The position numbers and the translations under genes were made by a program. Below are positions 52,601 to 60,471 of a DNA stretch of 64,000 bases, piece by piece; position 1 is the stretch's first letter, and each line of letters starts with the position of its first letter. The DNA is from Tolypothrix sp. PCC 7910 (GTDB taxonomy: Bacteria > Cyanobacteriota > Cyanobacteriia > Cyanobacteriales > Nostocaceae): contig NZ_CP050440.1 in the NCBI RefSeq assembly GCF_011769525.1, positions 1,981,001-2,045,000 of the forward strand. Reading direction: 5' to 3'. The notes below the pieces were generated by a model, which did not search any database, was not told the origin of the DNA, and saw only the letters and a program-made list of their open reading frames with translations.

Positions 52601-53250
52601 TGGGTTTACCGGATATGACTGGCTTAGAACTGATTGAGGAAATTAAACAACAACCCCACTGGCTGAAAATTCCTATTATTGTTTACACAGGAAAAGAACT
52701 TTCTCGCCAAGAAGAGACGCAATTGCGACGCTTAGCAGAGACAATCATTATTAAAGATGTGCGATCGCCTGAACGGTTACTTGATGAAACTGCCTTATTT
52801 TTACATCGTATCCAGGCAAATTTACCCCAGTCAAAACGCCACATCTTAGAGCAACTCCGCAGTTCTGATCCCATACTGGCAAATAAAAAGATTTTAATTA
52901 TAGATGACGATGTCCGGAATATTTTTGCTCTAACTAGCTTGTTAGAAGGCTATCAAATGCAAGTCTTCTTTGCAGAGAATGGTAGAGATGGTATTGCGAC
53001 ATTACAAGCCAACTCTGATATTGATATCGTCTTAATGGATGTAATGATGCCAGAAATGGATGGTTATCAAACAACTCGCGCTATCCGTGAACTAGGGGAA
53101 TTCCGTTCCTTACCCATAATTGCTTTAACTGCAAAAGCCATGCAAGGCGATCGCGAAAAATGTATCGCCGCGGGAGCCTCAGATTATATTACCAAGCCTG
53201 TAGATACTGAACAATTACTTTCCCTGTTGCGGGTTTGGTTGTATCAGTAA
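49627..53250 (+). CDS. Hybrid histidine kinase CHASE3-HAMP-GAF-HisKA-HATPase-REC-REC-REC
   Basis: 1207 residues from the ATG at 49627; a TTG six codons earlier is possible. TM1 (~10-30), a CHASE3-type helical sensor with DAETGQRGYIITGKDPYLEP, TM2 (~187-208), HAMP (~210-265), GAF (~285-430), a long Gln/Glu coiled coil (~435-535), HisKA with phospho-His ~544 (NMSHELRTPLNSL), HATPase_c, a Pro-rich linker, and three receivers with acceptor Asp near 869, 991 and 1138. REC2 has a weaker late-Lys region than the others. CheR and CheB genes follow ~970 bases downstream. Such trios are common in cyanobacteria outside chemotaxis clusters. The stimulus is unknown. Confidence 0.92.
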   Translation: MFNHLKIGSKIGASFALGLAILSAIGYVSYRTTQELITTSYWESHTYQVLGLLDEVSSKIKDAETGQRGYIITGKDPYLEPYQSAIASLEQPLQKLRKLTADNPTQQNQLNILEPLVKERVNVLKKVIAARESQGFEAAQKLILVNEGKLLMDQIRKLTEEMKQQERKLLAKRSIQSKTAAHQTTATIVYGIPISFILIALIGYVLSRNISKPLEKIARVASKIADGDLSTSLPDTKRQDEVGILTNSFNQMIANLRETKQLNEEQNWLKSNLAELSNTLQGRRNLANVTQLILSRLAVLVGAQQGVFYVMDSQENQPVIKLLSSYAYNERKNLANQFRLGEGLVGQCALEKQRILLTQVPNDYIRISSGLGEAPPLNIIVLPVLFEDQVVAVIELAALQAFNKLHLTFLEQVSEVIGVVLSAIKSDMLTQELLQQSQNLTEELQNQQEELKLSNQRLQEQAQELEESQLLLKQQQEELQQSNEELQQLNEELEEKAELLNAQKREVESKNQQIEQARLSLETKAQQLTLTSKYKSEFLANMSHELRTPLNSLLILARLMSENPEGNLTEKQIEYSQTIYGAGNDLLRLINDILDLAKIESGKFTVENEEVGFITLQSYLQGNFRQLALEKGLSFNIAIDENLPLRFNTDSKRLQQILNNLLANAFKFTEQGGISLQISMVNPDTVAFAVSDTGIGIPDDKQQLIFEAFQQADGTTSRKYGGTGLGLSISRELAHLLGGRIELVSQLGQGSTFTLYLPMQGIRTQTQSKGDILQDKNKISLPPEISPSPQASPPPVVPISLTPQTEVADDRDGIQVGDRVLLVIEDDVKFVRILLDMARQQGFKVLVALNSKQGLALAQQFKPDAITLDICMPDMDGWMVLDRLKHDPQTRHIPVHIFSIDDRQQRGLELGAIAYLQKPVSKEQLVGALTDIKGFVERKVKNLLVIEDDPVQARSIIELIGNGDVQSTAVHTAAAALATLQSQQIDCIVLDLGLPDMTGLELIEEIKQQPHWLKIPIIVYTGKELSRQEETQLRRLAETIIIKDVRSPERLLDETALFLHRIQANLPQSKRHILEQLRSSDPILANKKILIIDDDVRNIFALTSLLEGYQMQVFFAENGRDGIATLQANSDIDIVLMDVMMPEMDGYQTTRAIRELGEFRSLPIIALTAKAMQGDREKCIAAGASDYITKPVDTEQLLSLLRVWLYQ

Positions 53251-53493
53251 ATCATGCCGAGTGAAGGTCTAATACAGTTCAGATCAGCCTGGTTTTTAAA
53301 TCTTTAGACAGAATCCACACAGCTATTTTTTGTTCTTAAGTGTGATGTACTGTTTAAATTTTGCATTATAAAATACAAAAAAAATCTTCTTATATCAATT
53401 CTTTATGAGGCTGTATAGAATTCGCTCCTCCCTAATCCCCTTTTTTCAAGGAGGGGAACTAGAAAACATCTATCAAATTCCCCCTTTTTAAAT
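53251..53493. other. Repeat-rich gap after the hybrid kinase
   Basis: No gene. AATACAGTTCAGATCAGCCT near 53270 repeats the first 12 bases of the MITE-like element end, and a TTCAAGGAGGGGAACTAG / CCCCCTTTTTA stretch is of a common intergenic repeat type. Confidence 0.45.
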
Positions 53494-53661
53494 AAATACA
53501 GTTCAGTTAAGAAAATTAATTGATAGCAAAACCAAAAAACTAGTTACTCAACAACAAAACAATAATTTTGGAGGGGGTTTGGGGGACGCAACCGTCACCC
53601 AATCGGAGGTTTGGGGGAGAATCCCCCAATTGATATGAGTTGGCTTCTTGAATAAGTGACA
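53494..53661. repeat. MITE-like dispersed repeat (copy 2, right end lost)
   Basis: Closely similar to 23882-24050 in the same orientation (ACAGTTCAGTTAAGAAAATT ... GACGCAACCGTCACCCAATC). The right terminal inverted repeat of copy 1 is not present. Confidence 0.8.
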
Positions 53662-53864
53662 GTTTATTTAAAAAACCTGGTTGTTGTATTTTTACTAGAA
53701 AAATTTTTAAATTTTTTTAAGATTTTTTGAAAGATTTCAATGATATTAAAAGACTAATTTTCTAACTTTAGATAAGATATTCGTCTGACTTTAGAGAGTC
53801 AACAAGTTATCATAAAAATTTTATTTTGAATATATAAAATCATTACCTTAAAACTTGCGGACTA

Positions 53865-54017
53865 ATGAATACATCGAAAGCAATAACCAGAAAAAGTGTG
53901 GCAGCACTACAGCTAAAGCATATTCGCCTTTCACTACAAAGTATAATCAATCATTTAAATAATGATTGCCCTGGAAACCACAATTGTCATTGCCTGCAGA
54001 TAAGCGGGAATAGATAA
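53865..54017 (+). CDS. Possible 50-residue Cys/His-tailed peptide
   Basis: ATG to TAA frame reading MNTSKAITRKSVAALQLKHI, then RLSLQSIINHLNNDCPGNHN, CHCLQISGNR. The end has three Cys and two His close together. No ribosome binding site is clear and I know no family. It could be fortuitous; listed because it is too short for routine ORF calls. Confidence 0.25.
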   Translation: MNTSKAITRKSVAALQLKHIRLSLQSIINHLNNDCPGNHNCHCLQISGNR

Positions 54018-54221
54018 TATTGCCCAAACATGGTTTACTAAGTAATAGCAATTGGCGAGATCAGACTCACATTTAATTTTTGCGAAGCTTTCGCTCTTAC
54101 CTTTCCTCTGTACCCTATTGTCTGTTTCCTTTATACGCCAGTAATTTCAGTAATCACAGCGAATAGCTTATAGTTGGATATTTACAGCAAGAAGACTTTT
54201 TTATCTTCTTTCGCCTTTGTT

Positions 54222-55052
54222 ATGACTTCACCCAAAGTAAAACTAGAAGATATTGAAATTCAGTTACTACTTGAAGGAATTTACCGTTACTGGGGTTACG
54301 ACTTCCGTAATTATGCTTTTTCTTCTCTCAAACGTCGTGTCCAAAATTTTATCAAAATAGAAGGCTATACAAGTGTTTCAGAATTGCAAGCACGAGTACT
54401 ACATGATAGTAACTGTTTAGAAAGATTCTTGCTCAGTCTCACAGTAAATGTTACTTCAATGTTTCGCGATCCTAGCTTTTATCTAGCTTTAAGAAAAGAA
54501 GTAATTCCGCTGTTGCGTACCTATCCTTTTATTCGCATTTGGCACGCAGGATGCTCAACAGGAGAAGAAGTTTACTCAATGGCAATTTTACTACAGGAGG
54601 AAAATCTTTATCAACGTTGCCGGATTTATGCTACCGACTTTAATGAAAAAGTACTACAAAAAGCTAGAACTGGCATTTTTTCTCTCAAACTCATGCAGGA
54701 TTATACTCAACTTTACCTGAAAGCAGGAGGGAAAGAGTCTTTTTCTGAGTACTATACCGCAGCTTACGACAGTGCAATCTTTCGTGCTTCTTTACGGGAA
54801 AATATTGTCTTTGCTCAACATAACTTAGCCACAGATAGTTCCTTTAATGAATTTCATATCATTATTTGTCGTAATGTTTTAATTTATTTTAATCAAACCC
54901 TACAAAAGCGAGTCCATGAACTTTTTTATAATAGCCTTTGTTCTTTTGGTATTCTCGGTTTAGGACGACAAGAATCAATTCGTTTTACTCCCCATGACCA
55001 TCAATATCAAGAGCTTGTCAAAGGTGAAAAGCTCTATCGGAGGTTGAATTAG
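54222..55052 (+). CDS. CheR-type protein-glutamate methyltransferase
   Basis: 276 residues from the ATG at 54222; a TTG at 54174 would add 16. The CheR N-terminal helical domain (~1-80, YGYDF-like RYWGYDFRNYAFSSLKRRVQ) is followed by the SAM-binding domain: TSMFRDPSFYLALRKEVIPL, WHAGCSTGEEVYSMAILL, IYATDFNEKVLQKA, IICRNVLIYFNQTLQKRVHE. It uses SAM to methylate Glu residues, classically on chemoreceptors; here it probably acts in a stress-type signalling set with the upstream hybrid kinase. Its stop shares a base with the start of cheB. Confidence 0.9.
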   Translation: MTSPKVKLEDIEIQLLLEGIYRYWGYDFRNYAFSSLKRRVQNFIKIEGYTSVSELQARVLHDSNCLERFLLSLTVNVTSMFRDPSFYLALRKEVIPLLRTYPFIRIWHAGCSTGEEVYSMAILLQEENLYQRCRIYATDFNEKVLQKARTGIFSLKLMQDYTQLYLKAGGKESFSEYYTAAYDSAIFRASLRENIVFAQHNLATDSSFNEFHIIICRNVLIYFNQTLQKRVHELFYNSLCSFGILGLGRQESIRFTPHDHQYQELVKGEKLYRRLN

Positions 55053-55612
55053 TGGTGTTTAAAATTGTAGTTATAGGTGCATCATTGGGCGGATTTACAG
55101 CTTTAAAAGAAATATTAGGAAACTTACCTAAAAGCTTAAAATCGCCTATAGTAGTGGCACAGCATCGGCATCGAGAATCTTACAGTACATTGAGCGAATT
55201 TTTACAAAAACATACATCTTTGCAAGTCCGAGAGGTAGAAGATAAAGATGAAATTGTACCAGGGTATGTTTATTTAGCACCTGCTGATTACCATTTGTTA
55301 GTAGAATGTGGTTTTTTTGCTCTTTCTACTGATGAACCAATTTCCTATGCCAGACCTTCAATTGATGTCTTGTTTGAATCTGCTGCTGATATTTATGGTG
55401 AACAAGTAATTGGTGTAATATTAACAGGAGCAAATGAAGATGGCGTACAAGGTTTAAAGGCGATCAAGTCGCGGTTAGGGATGGCAATAGTTCAAGATCC
55501 GACTACTGCTGAATGTTCAGTTATGCCAAAAGCAGCAATTAATGCTGTTGCTGTAGATTGGATTTTGTCCCCAAAAGAAATAGGGCAAAAAATAGTTTAT
55601 CTTTGTAATTAA
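55052..55612 (+). CDS. CheB-type methylesterase, stand-alone catalytic domain
   Basis: 186 residues from a GTG overlapping the cheR stop (a second GTG follows). It has only the methylesterase domain: Ser11 in IGASLGG, His38 in VAQHRH, and Asp130 in LTGANEDG form the usual triad. KDEIVPGYVYLAPADYHLLV and RPSIDVLFESAAD are family blocks. No receiver domain is fused, so control by phosphorylation must come from elsewhere. Pairing with CheR suggests reversible methylation of a partner such as the neighbouring kinase (inference). Confidence 0.92.
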   Translation: MVFKIVVIGASLGGFTALKEILGNLPKSLKSPIVVAQHRHRESYSTLSEFLQKHTSLQVREVEDKDEIVPGYVYLAPADYHLLVECGFFALSTDEPISYARPSIDVLFESAADIYGEQVIGVILTGANEDGVQGLKAIKSRLGMAIVQDPTTAECSVMPKAAINAVAVDWILSPKEIGQKIVYLCN

Positions 55613-55719
55613 ATAATAAAATAATATTGTGCTTAACTAAATTATATTCGGCAATATTACTACTATCTATAATTGCTCTCTAGTCAAGTTGCGACTATAA
55701 AAGCTTATGTAATATAGGA

Positions 55720-56307
55720 CTAGTATTTGATTTCTGAAAAAACTCCGTACATCTGAAGAGACAGAAAATCAAACGTAGTGTTTCGGAGAAACCACTCAAA
55801 CATCCATTTTAAATGGCGGAATGTGGGAATTAAAGCACAAAAACGCCTCACCCAGGTTTTTGCTTGTAACCAAATATCTTCTATAGGGTTTTGTGATGGG
55901 CAATTAGGGGCAAAGCGAACGCAAGTAATTTTCCATTGCTCTGGAGGTAAACCTTGATTTACTTCACCCAAAAAGTTTTGAACCAAATGTGAACGATGAT
56001 AAGAAGCACCATCCCAAAGAAGAAGCAATCTTTGGTTGGGAGAAGAGTCTAATAAATAACGCAAATAATCAATTGTATTATTTGAATTACCAGCATTATA
56101 TGCTTTCAGAAGTAACTTACCATCGAGATAATCAACTGCCCCATAATATGTCTGTTTATCTCGTTCGTTAACAACTTCAATTGCTATTTCTTGGTCAGTT
56201 TTGCCCCAGACATAACCAGTTAAATCTCCCCATAACAGATGGCACTCATCTATTAGTAATACTCTCAGTTTTCGGGCTTCTATTTGCTCTCTATTGCTTG
56301 CCAACAA
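55720..56307 (-). CDS. IS630 transposase, catalytic C-terminal part
   Basis: 195-residue frame with the DDE core: LLIDECHLLWGDLTGYVWG (first Asp), LLLLWDGASYHRS (second Asp), CPSQNPIEDIWLQAKTW (Glu). In frame continuity with the middle part needs a -1 shift on the A9 run at about 56330-56338. Confidence 0.87.
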   Translation of the reverse strand: MLASNREQIEARKLRVLLIDECHLLWGDLTGYVWGKTDQEIAIEVVNERDKQTYYGAVDYLDGKLLLKAYNAGNSNNTIDYLRYLLDSSPNQRLLLLWDGASYHRSHLVQNFLGEVNQGLPPEQWKITCVRFAPNCPSQNPIEDIWLQAKTWVRRFCALIPTFRHLKWMFEWFLRNTTFDFLSLQMYGVFSEIKY

Positions 56308-56606
56308 TGTTTCAATCTGTTTTTTTTTACAGCAACAGCCTCCTGATCAGCCTTGGGATTCAAGCCAGTAGTCTTTTTCCAACTGATTCCTGCTGCCTCA
56401 AATAAATCGTAATAGCTTCGTTTTGATTCGTAAATAACATCATATTCAAAAGCCAATTTGTACTCCAGTTCTCCAAGCTCCCAAATCTCCTTAGTTTGCA
56501 ACCAACTTAATACTGTTGCTCGCTGTTCATCGCTCAGGTAACTCTTTCTCCCTTTATGATTTAAGCGCAGTCCCAAAATTCCATATTCTTGGTAAGCAAG
56601 ATCCAA
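56280..56606 (-). CDS. IS630 transposase, middle part
   Basis: 108-residue frame with YGILGLRLNHKGRKSYLS and the winged-helix WELGELEYKLAFEYDVIYES. It ends just after the A9 run. No start codon of its own is convincing. Confidence 0.8.
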   Translation of the reverse strand: MDLAYQEYGILGLRLNHKGRKSYLSDEQRATVLSWLQTKEIWELGELEYKLAFEYDVIYESKRSYYDLFEAAGISWKKTTGLNPKADQEAVAVKKNRLKHCWQAIESK

Positions 56607-56776
56607 CTTGTTATCGAACCAACTGACACATCTAAAATTGTTTGAATTTCTTCATACTTATAGCCTTGATAAACTAGCTTCACTGCCAAAGCTTTTCTTA
56701 CCTCACGAGCATCTGGGCGACTATCTATAAATTCTTGTAGTTCTGCGATCGCCATTTCTATATGCTGGTTTATCAT
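56561..56776 (-). pseudogene. IS630 transposase, N-terminal helix-turn-helix part
   Basis: 71-residue frame from ATG 56776 with DAREVRKALAVKLVYQGYKY, then EEIQTILDVSVG, the HTH. It loses the family frame near 56615-56625, where there is no homopolymer. This break looks like a true frameshift, making the copy likely inactive unless transposase comes from another copy. Confidence 0.8.
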
Positions 56777-56890
56777 TGTTCGTTATTAGACAGATATCTC
56801 TGTCCGTATTATCTCGCAGTTTTTTTCAGAAATCAAATATGATTCCTATATACTTAATCTTATATTTATATAAATTTTATTCAGTCACAT

Positions 56891-57337
56891 ATGACCATTT
56901 ATTTTTATGCAGTTCGCGAAGAATATGGCTGTTTTTCTAACTTTTCACCTCATGGGTTTGAGTTAGATAGTTTATATTGGCCTACAAGCGAACATTATTT
57001 TCAAGCACAAAAGTTTATTGGCACTTTGCATTTAGAACAAATTCGCTTAGTAAAAACTCCTAAAGATGCTGCCAGAATGGGACGTGAGAGAAGCCGTCCT
57101 CTGCGTCAAGATTGGGAACAAGTTAAAGATGATGTGATGAGAAAGGCAGTACTACGTAAATTTGAAACCCATGCAGATATTAGAGACATCCTCCTTGCTA
57201 CTGGTAATGAAGATATAGTAGAAAACTCTCCCATTGACTTCTACTGGGGTTGCGGTTCTGATGGTAGTGGTAAAAATATGTTGGGATTAATTTTAATGGA
57301 AGTACGAGAAACACTTCGTTCTACTCATAGTGCCTAG
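56891..57337 (+). CDS. NADAR family protein (ADP-ribose N-glycosidase type)
   Basis: 148 residues, the usual length. Family blocks: FYAVREEYGCFSNFSPHGFE, YWPTSEHYFQAQKF (with the key Glu), DVMRKAVLRKFETHADIRDI, LLATG and the end NSPIDFYWGCGSDGSGKNML. NADAR (YbiA/DUF1768) proteins act on riboflavin intermediates or remove ADP-ribose, including reversal of guanosine ADP-ribosylation in DarT/DarG-type systems. Here it stands alone between an IS630 and MITE-like repeats, with a small unknown gene downstream, so either role is open. Confidence 0.92.
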   Translation: MTIYFYAVREEYGCFSNFSPHGFELDSLYWPTSEHYFQAQKFIGTLHLEQIRLVKTPKDAARMGRERSRPLRQDWEQVKDDVMRKAVLRKFETHADIRDILLATGNEDIVENSPIDFYWGCGSDGSGKNMLGLILMEVRETLRSTHSA

Positions 57338-57367
57338 ATGTAGATTCAGAGTCCCATAATTTAGTTT

Positions 57368-57471
57368 ATCAGGCTCATATTTGATTAGTGAAAAAATTAG
57401 TATAACTTGCTTCTTTTTTCCCTATTTTCTTCTTATTTCAGCGATTTTAGCAATCAAAGTGGATTGCTATA
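57368..57471. repeat. MITE-like element related to IS630 ends (diverged copy)
   Basis: It begins CTCATATTTGATTAGTGAAA and ends CAATCAAAGTGGATTGCTAT with TATA. The ends resemble those of the neighbouring element at 57512 in shape. Confidence 0.5.
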
Positions 57472-57511
57472 TATCCTTTTAAGAGGTAAATTAATTTGGA
57501 ATTAGATCAAC

Positions 57512-57625
57512 TATAGGAATCATATTTGATTTTTGCGAAGCTAGGTATATCTTGACTCCGTCATTCTATCTTCCCTATTCACTGTCTACGCAAATCCTTT
57601 CTCCTAATCAAATCGGATTGCTATA
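57512..57625. repeat. MITE-like element sharing its end with the adjacent IS630
   Basis: The left end TATAGGAATCATATTTGATT equals the right end of the IS630 at 56846 (inverted) through TTTGATT. The right end inverted reads TATAGCAATCCGATTTGATT, giving imperfect terminal repeats with TATA on both sides. No coding content. Confidence 0.65.
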
Positions 57626-57677
57626 TGTTATCTAAGAAAAGCTGAAAATTAGCAATCTTTAAAGGAGTTAACCACTT

Positions 57678-57980
57678 TTGTCTCTATCATCAATTAACAA
57701 GAGATATTGTAAATGGTTTTGGGATGAATCTTTGGGAGGAGAGTATGATAATTGGGGTACTAGTACCTACCTCATGGAGGTAGGGCAAGATTTGTATGCA
57801 CTTAGACAAGTAGAGATTTATGAAAACGGCAATGTCTTATTTTATGATTCCAGCCACATTGCAGATGATTATGGCCGTTTGTGCGACAAACGACTCAATG
57901 AAGAGGATGTTAAAGATTTTAGCATTAATCAAGCGGAATTTGAACAAATATGGCACACAAAAATTCCTATGAATCGCTGA
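57678..57980 (+). CDS. Small hypothetical protein (immunity-like DUF6881 resemblance)
   Basis: 100 residues from a TTG with AAAGGAG eleven bases upstream, which decides the start. It reads WFWDESLGGEYDNWGTSTYL, then LYALRQVEIYENGNVLFYDS, and ends AEFEQIWHTKIPMNR. The VEIYENG strand-turn and late FE-x-IW resemble DUF6881-type proteins found with polymorphic-toxin immunity genes; this is a weak, from-memory match. No toxin gene is adjacent. Confidence 0.6.
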   Translation: MSLSSINKRYCKWFWDESLGGEYDNWGTSTYLMEVGQDLYALRQVEIYENGNVLFYDSSHIADDYGRLCDKRLNEEDVKDFSINQAEFEQIWHTKIPMNR

Positions 57981-58162
57981 AATTTATGTAACCGAAAGTG
58001 TGTGTATGTTAAACAATAACTATAATTAATTACCGCTGGATAGTAGGAATTTTAGCTAATCGAAGTCAGCGAGGGCTAGTAGTAAATTTATGGCTAATGT
58101 GAATATATACTAATATTCTGGGAATACTAAACATTATCAGCAAACGTAACAGGACTTGGTCG

Positions 58163-59257
58163 ATGTCTACAGGCGGATGGAATCCTAATTTCAAAAATAC
58201 AGATTCCTCAAAACTTCCAACACCATATCGGAAAATAGGGAAGCACAAAACCATTATTCATAAATTTGACCAAGCTACCCTAGGAGAAATTACAGTTTCA
58301 CCAGAAACTAACGCCCAGCTAACAGCAGCATCTAAGCTACTACGCCAAGGAGTTCAACAGCAGCAAGCTGGTGATTTGGCAGATGCAATCAATTCTTTAG
58401 AACAATCTCTGGTATTGTTTCAAGCCATTGGGGATAGACACAAGCAAGAAAAAGTGCTTTCCTTGTTGGCATTAATAGCTTATACCCTCGGTCACTACCA
58501 AAAAACTATCTCTTACTGCCAACAGTGCCTCTCTTTGGTGGGGGATATTTCAGATTTGTCAGTGAAAATGCAAGTACTATCTCATTTAGGTAATGCTTAC
58601 CGACACCTCAATGAATATGACAAAGCTATTGAGTTTTTAGAACAATGTTTGAAAATTACCCAGCACAAGCAAGAGAAGCGCAGTCAAGTAGCTGCTTTGA
58701 ATAATCTAGGATTAGTTTATAAAGCTGTGGGTAACTTTGCTCAGGCAATTAGATATCAAGAGCAAAGTTTAGCAATATTACAAGAACTTCAAGACCATTG
58801 GGGAGAAGAACAAGTACTCAAGAATTTGGGTAATGCTTGGTATGCATTGGACGATTACCCAAAAGCGATCGCCTATTATGAAAAATGTGTAGTCATATCA
58901 CGCGAGTTAAAAAATTTTCGTAGTGCGATTCATGTCTTAAAGAATCTCGCTAATGCTTGCTATGCTTTGGGTAATTATAGTCAAGCTATTATTTACTATC
59001 AAGAGCGTTTGCAATTAGCCAGAGAACTTCAAGATAAGCGAACTGAAGAACAGTCTTTAGGAAGTTTAGGAGTTGCTTGTGAAGCCTTGGGTGATTATGC
59101 CAGAGCAATCTTGTACCATGAAGAGCGTTTGCTTTTAGCTATCAGTCTCCAAGATATCCGCATTCAAGAACAAGCTTTTGCTAGCCTGAAAGTTGCCTGC
59201 TATGCCTTAGGTGATTATGCCAAAGTTATGCAATACGAACAACAGATTGGTGGCTAA
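58163..59257 (+). CDS. Tetratricopeptide-repeat protein (Rapsyn/LGN-like TPRs)
   Basis: 364 residues. After a polar ~60-residue N-terminus come seven to eight ~40-residue TPR units of the long type, such as VLSLLALIAYTLGHYQKTIS, VLSHLGNAYRHLNEYDKAIE, VLKNLGNAWYALDDYPKAIA, SLGSLGVACEALGDYARAIL. The 40-residue period with LGxxYxxLGxYxxAI is typical of cyanobacterial TPR_12 proteins. No catalytic domain, signal or membrane segment is visible. I infer a soluble scaffold for protein interaction. Confidence 0.87.
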   Translation: MSTGGWNPNFKNTDSSKLPTPYRKIGKHKTIIHKFDQATLGEITVSPETNAQLTAASKLLRQGVQQQQAGDLADAINSLEQSLVLFQAIGDRHKQEKVLSLLALIAYTLGHYQKTISYCQQCLSLVGDISDLSVKMQVLSHLGNAYRHLNEYDKAIEFLEQCLKITQHKQEKRSQVAALNNLGLVYKAVGNFAQAIRYQEQSLAILQELQDHWGEEQVLKNLGNAWYALDDYPKAIAYYEKCVVISRELKNFRSAIHVLKNLANACYALGNYSQAIIYYQERLQLARELQDKRTEEQSLGSLGVACEALGDYARAILYHEERLLLAISLQDIRIQEQAFASLKVACYALGDYAKVMQYEQQIGG

Positions 59258-59469
59258 GTATTGATGATAGGGCAATGGGGATAAAAGATTTGAAAATTGC
59301 TGCAACCAGTTGAAAATGGTTTTGTTTTGCTCATGATACCGATACAACTGATACAATAAATATTCTGTGAATAAAATTTTCAGCTACAGCTGATTTTTCC
59401 AAGTCTTCCACATCAAAAGTATTGCACTCAGATGAGACAGGTGGTATTTTCACCCAAATCTAGATTGTC

Positions 59470-60150
59470 ATGAGCAGCGAAACCCAACTAAGCCTATTCG
59501 ACGATTCCACTTTTAATCAACGAGATCTGATTCCCACAGACGCTAAAATTCCCATACCTGCCAATACCTATTCTGATATGACAGAGTTGGCACAACACTG
59601 TAATCAGTGCCATCGTTGTGGATTAGGAAATAACCGCACTCATGCTGTGGTAGGGCGCGGAAACCTCAAAGCACCAATTATGGTTGTGGGGGAAGCACCA
59701 GGCCAAAACGAAGACGAAACAGGGTTACCATTTGTAGGCAAATCAGGGCAGTTGTTAGAGAAAATCTTGGCATCTGTAAGTCTGAGTACTGAGACTGATG
59801 TCTACATTTGTAATATCAACAAATGTCGCCCACCAGAAAATCGAGTGCCAACCACGGAAGAAATGGCAGCTTGCTTGCCTTACTTATTAGAACAAATTCG
59901 TTTAGTTGACCCGAAAATCATTTTATTAACTGGTGCAACCGCAGTTAAAGGCTTAACTAATGATAAGCGGGGAATTACGAAAATTCGCGGACAGTGGCTG
60001 GAGTGGCAGGGGCGTTTATGTATGCCGATTTTTCATCCTTCCTATCTACTGCGGAACCCGTCTAGGGAAGTAGGCGGCCCTAAATGGTTGATGTGGCAAG
60101 ATATACAAGCAGTACGCGCTAAGTATGATGAAATTAGGCAAACACATTGA
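59470..60150 (+). CDS. Family 4 uracil-DNA glycosylase (Fe-S type)
   Basis: 226 residues. A non-conserved N-terminus is followed by the domain: Cys cluster CNQCHRCGLG (44-50), GEAPGQNEDETGLPFVGKSG with the catalytic motif, ICNINKCRPPENR and a further Cys in MAACLPYL, then the second motif HPSYLLRNPS. Cys residues at these places bind a 4Fe-4S cluster in family 4 enzymes. It removes uracil from DNA as the first step of base-excision repair. The ATG at 59470 has no strong ribosome binding site. The following 320 bases show no gene. Confidence 0.93.
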   Translation: MSSETQLSLFDDSTFNQRDLIPTDAKIPIPANTYSDMTELAQHCNQCHRCGLGNNRTHAVVGRGNLKAPIMVVGEAPGQNEDETGLPFVGKSGQLLEKILASVSLSTETDVYICNINKCRPPENRVPTTEEMAACLPYLLEQIRLVDPKIILLTGATAVKGLTNDKRGITKIRGQWLEWQGRLCMPIFHPSYLLRNPSREVGGPKWLMWQDIQAVRAKYDEIRQTH

Positions 60151-60471
60151 ATCTGCTGTGATACTTATTGCTTACACTACTGTCATCACTCAATTTTGCA
60201 TTAACCATCAGCAGTTTGGAGAAGAACTTTTATGTTTGGAATTATCGAAGTGACTGCGAATGAGGCATCAGTGATGAGCAAGGGAGCCGAGCAATAGAAA
60301 CAGATTATTCAACCTGAGTATAATCAATAAATTCAGTAGTGCGATCGCCTTCTTTTAGCAGTTTTCTTACCTCAAGCAATCACCAGGAGAAACCTTCTTA
60401 TGCAAAGGTCTTTCTCTGTATATCAAAATGACAGATGGGGAATTTTCATTCCCCACCAGTAAATAATTTCA
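60151..60471. other. Gene-free gap
   Basis: Nothing recognisable beyond one HIP1-like GCGATCGC near 60342. Confidence 0.4.

Larger units (their letters stand above)
55717..56846. mobile_element. IS630-family insertion sequence
   Basis: Ends GGACTAGTATTTGATTTCTG (left) and, inverted, GGAATCATATTTGATTTCTG (right), both followed by GAAAAAA. TA dinucleotides flank each side (55715-55716 and 56847-56848), as expected for this TA-targeting family. Length 1130 bp. It carries a transposase broken over three frames. Confidence 0.9.
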
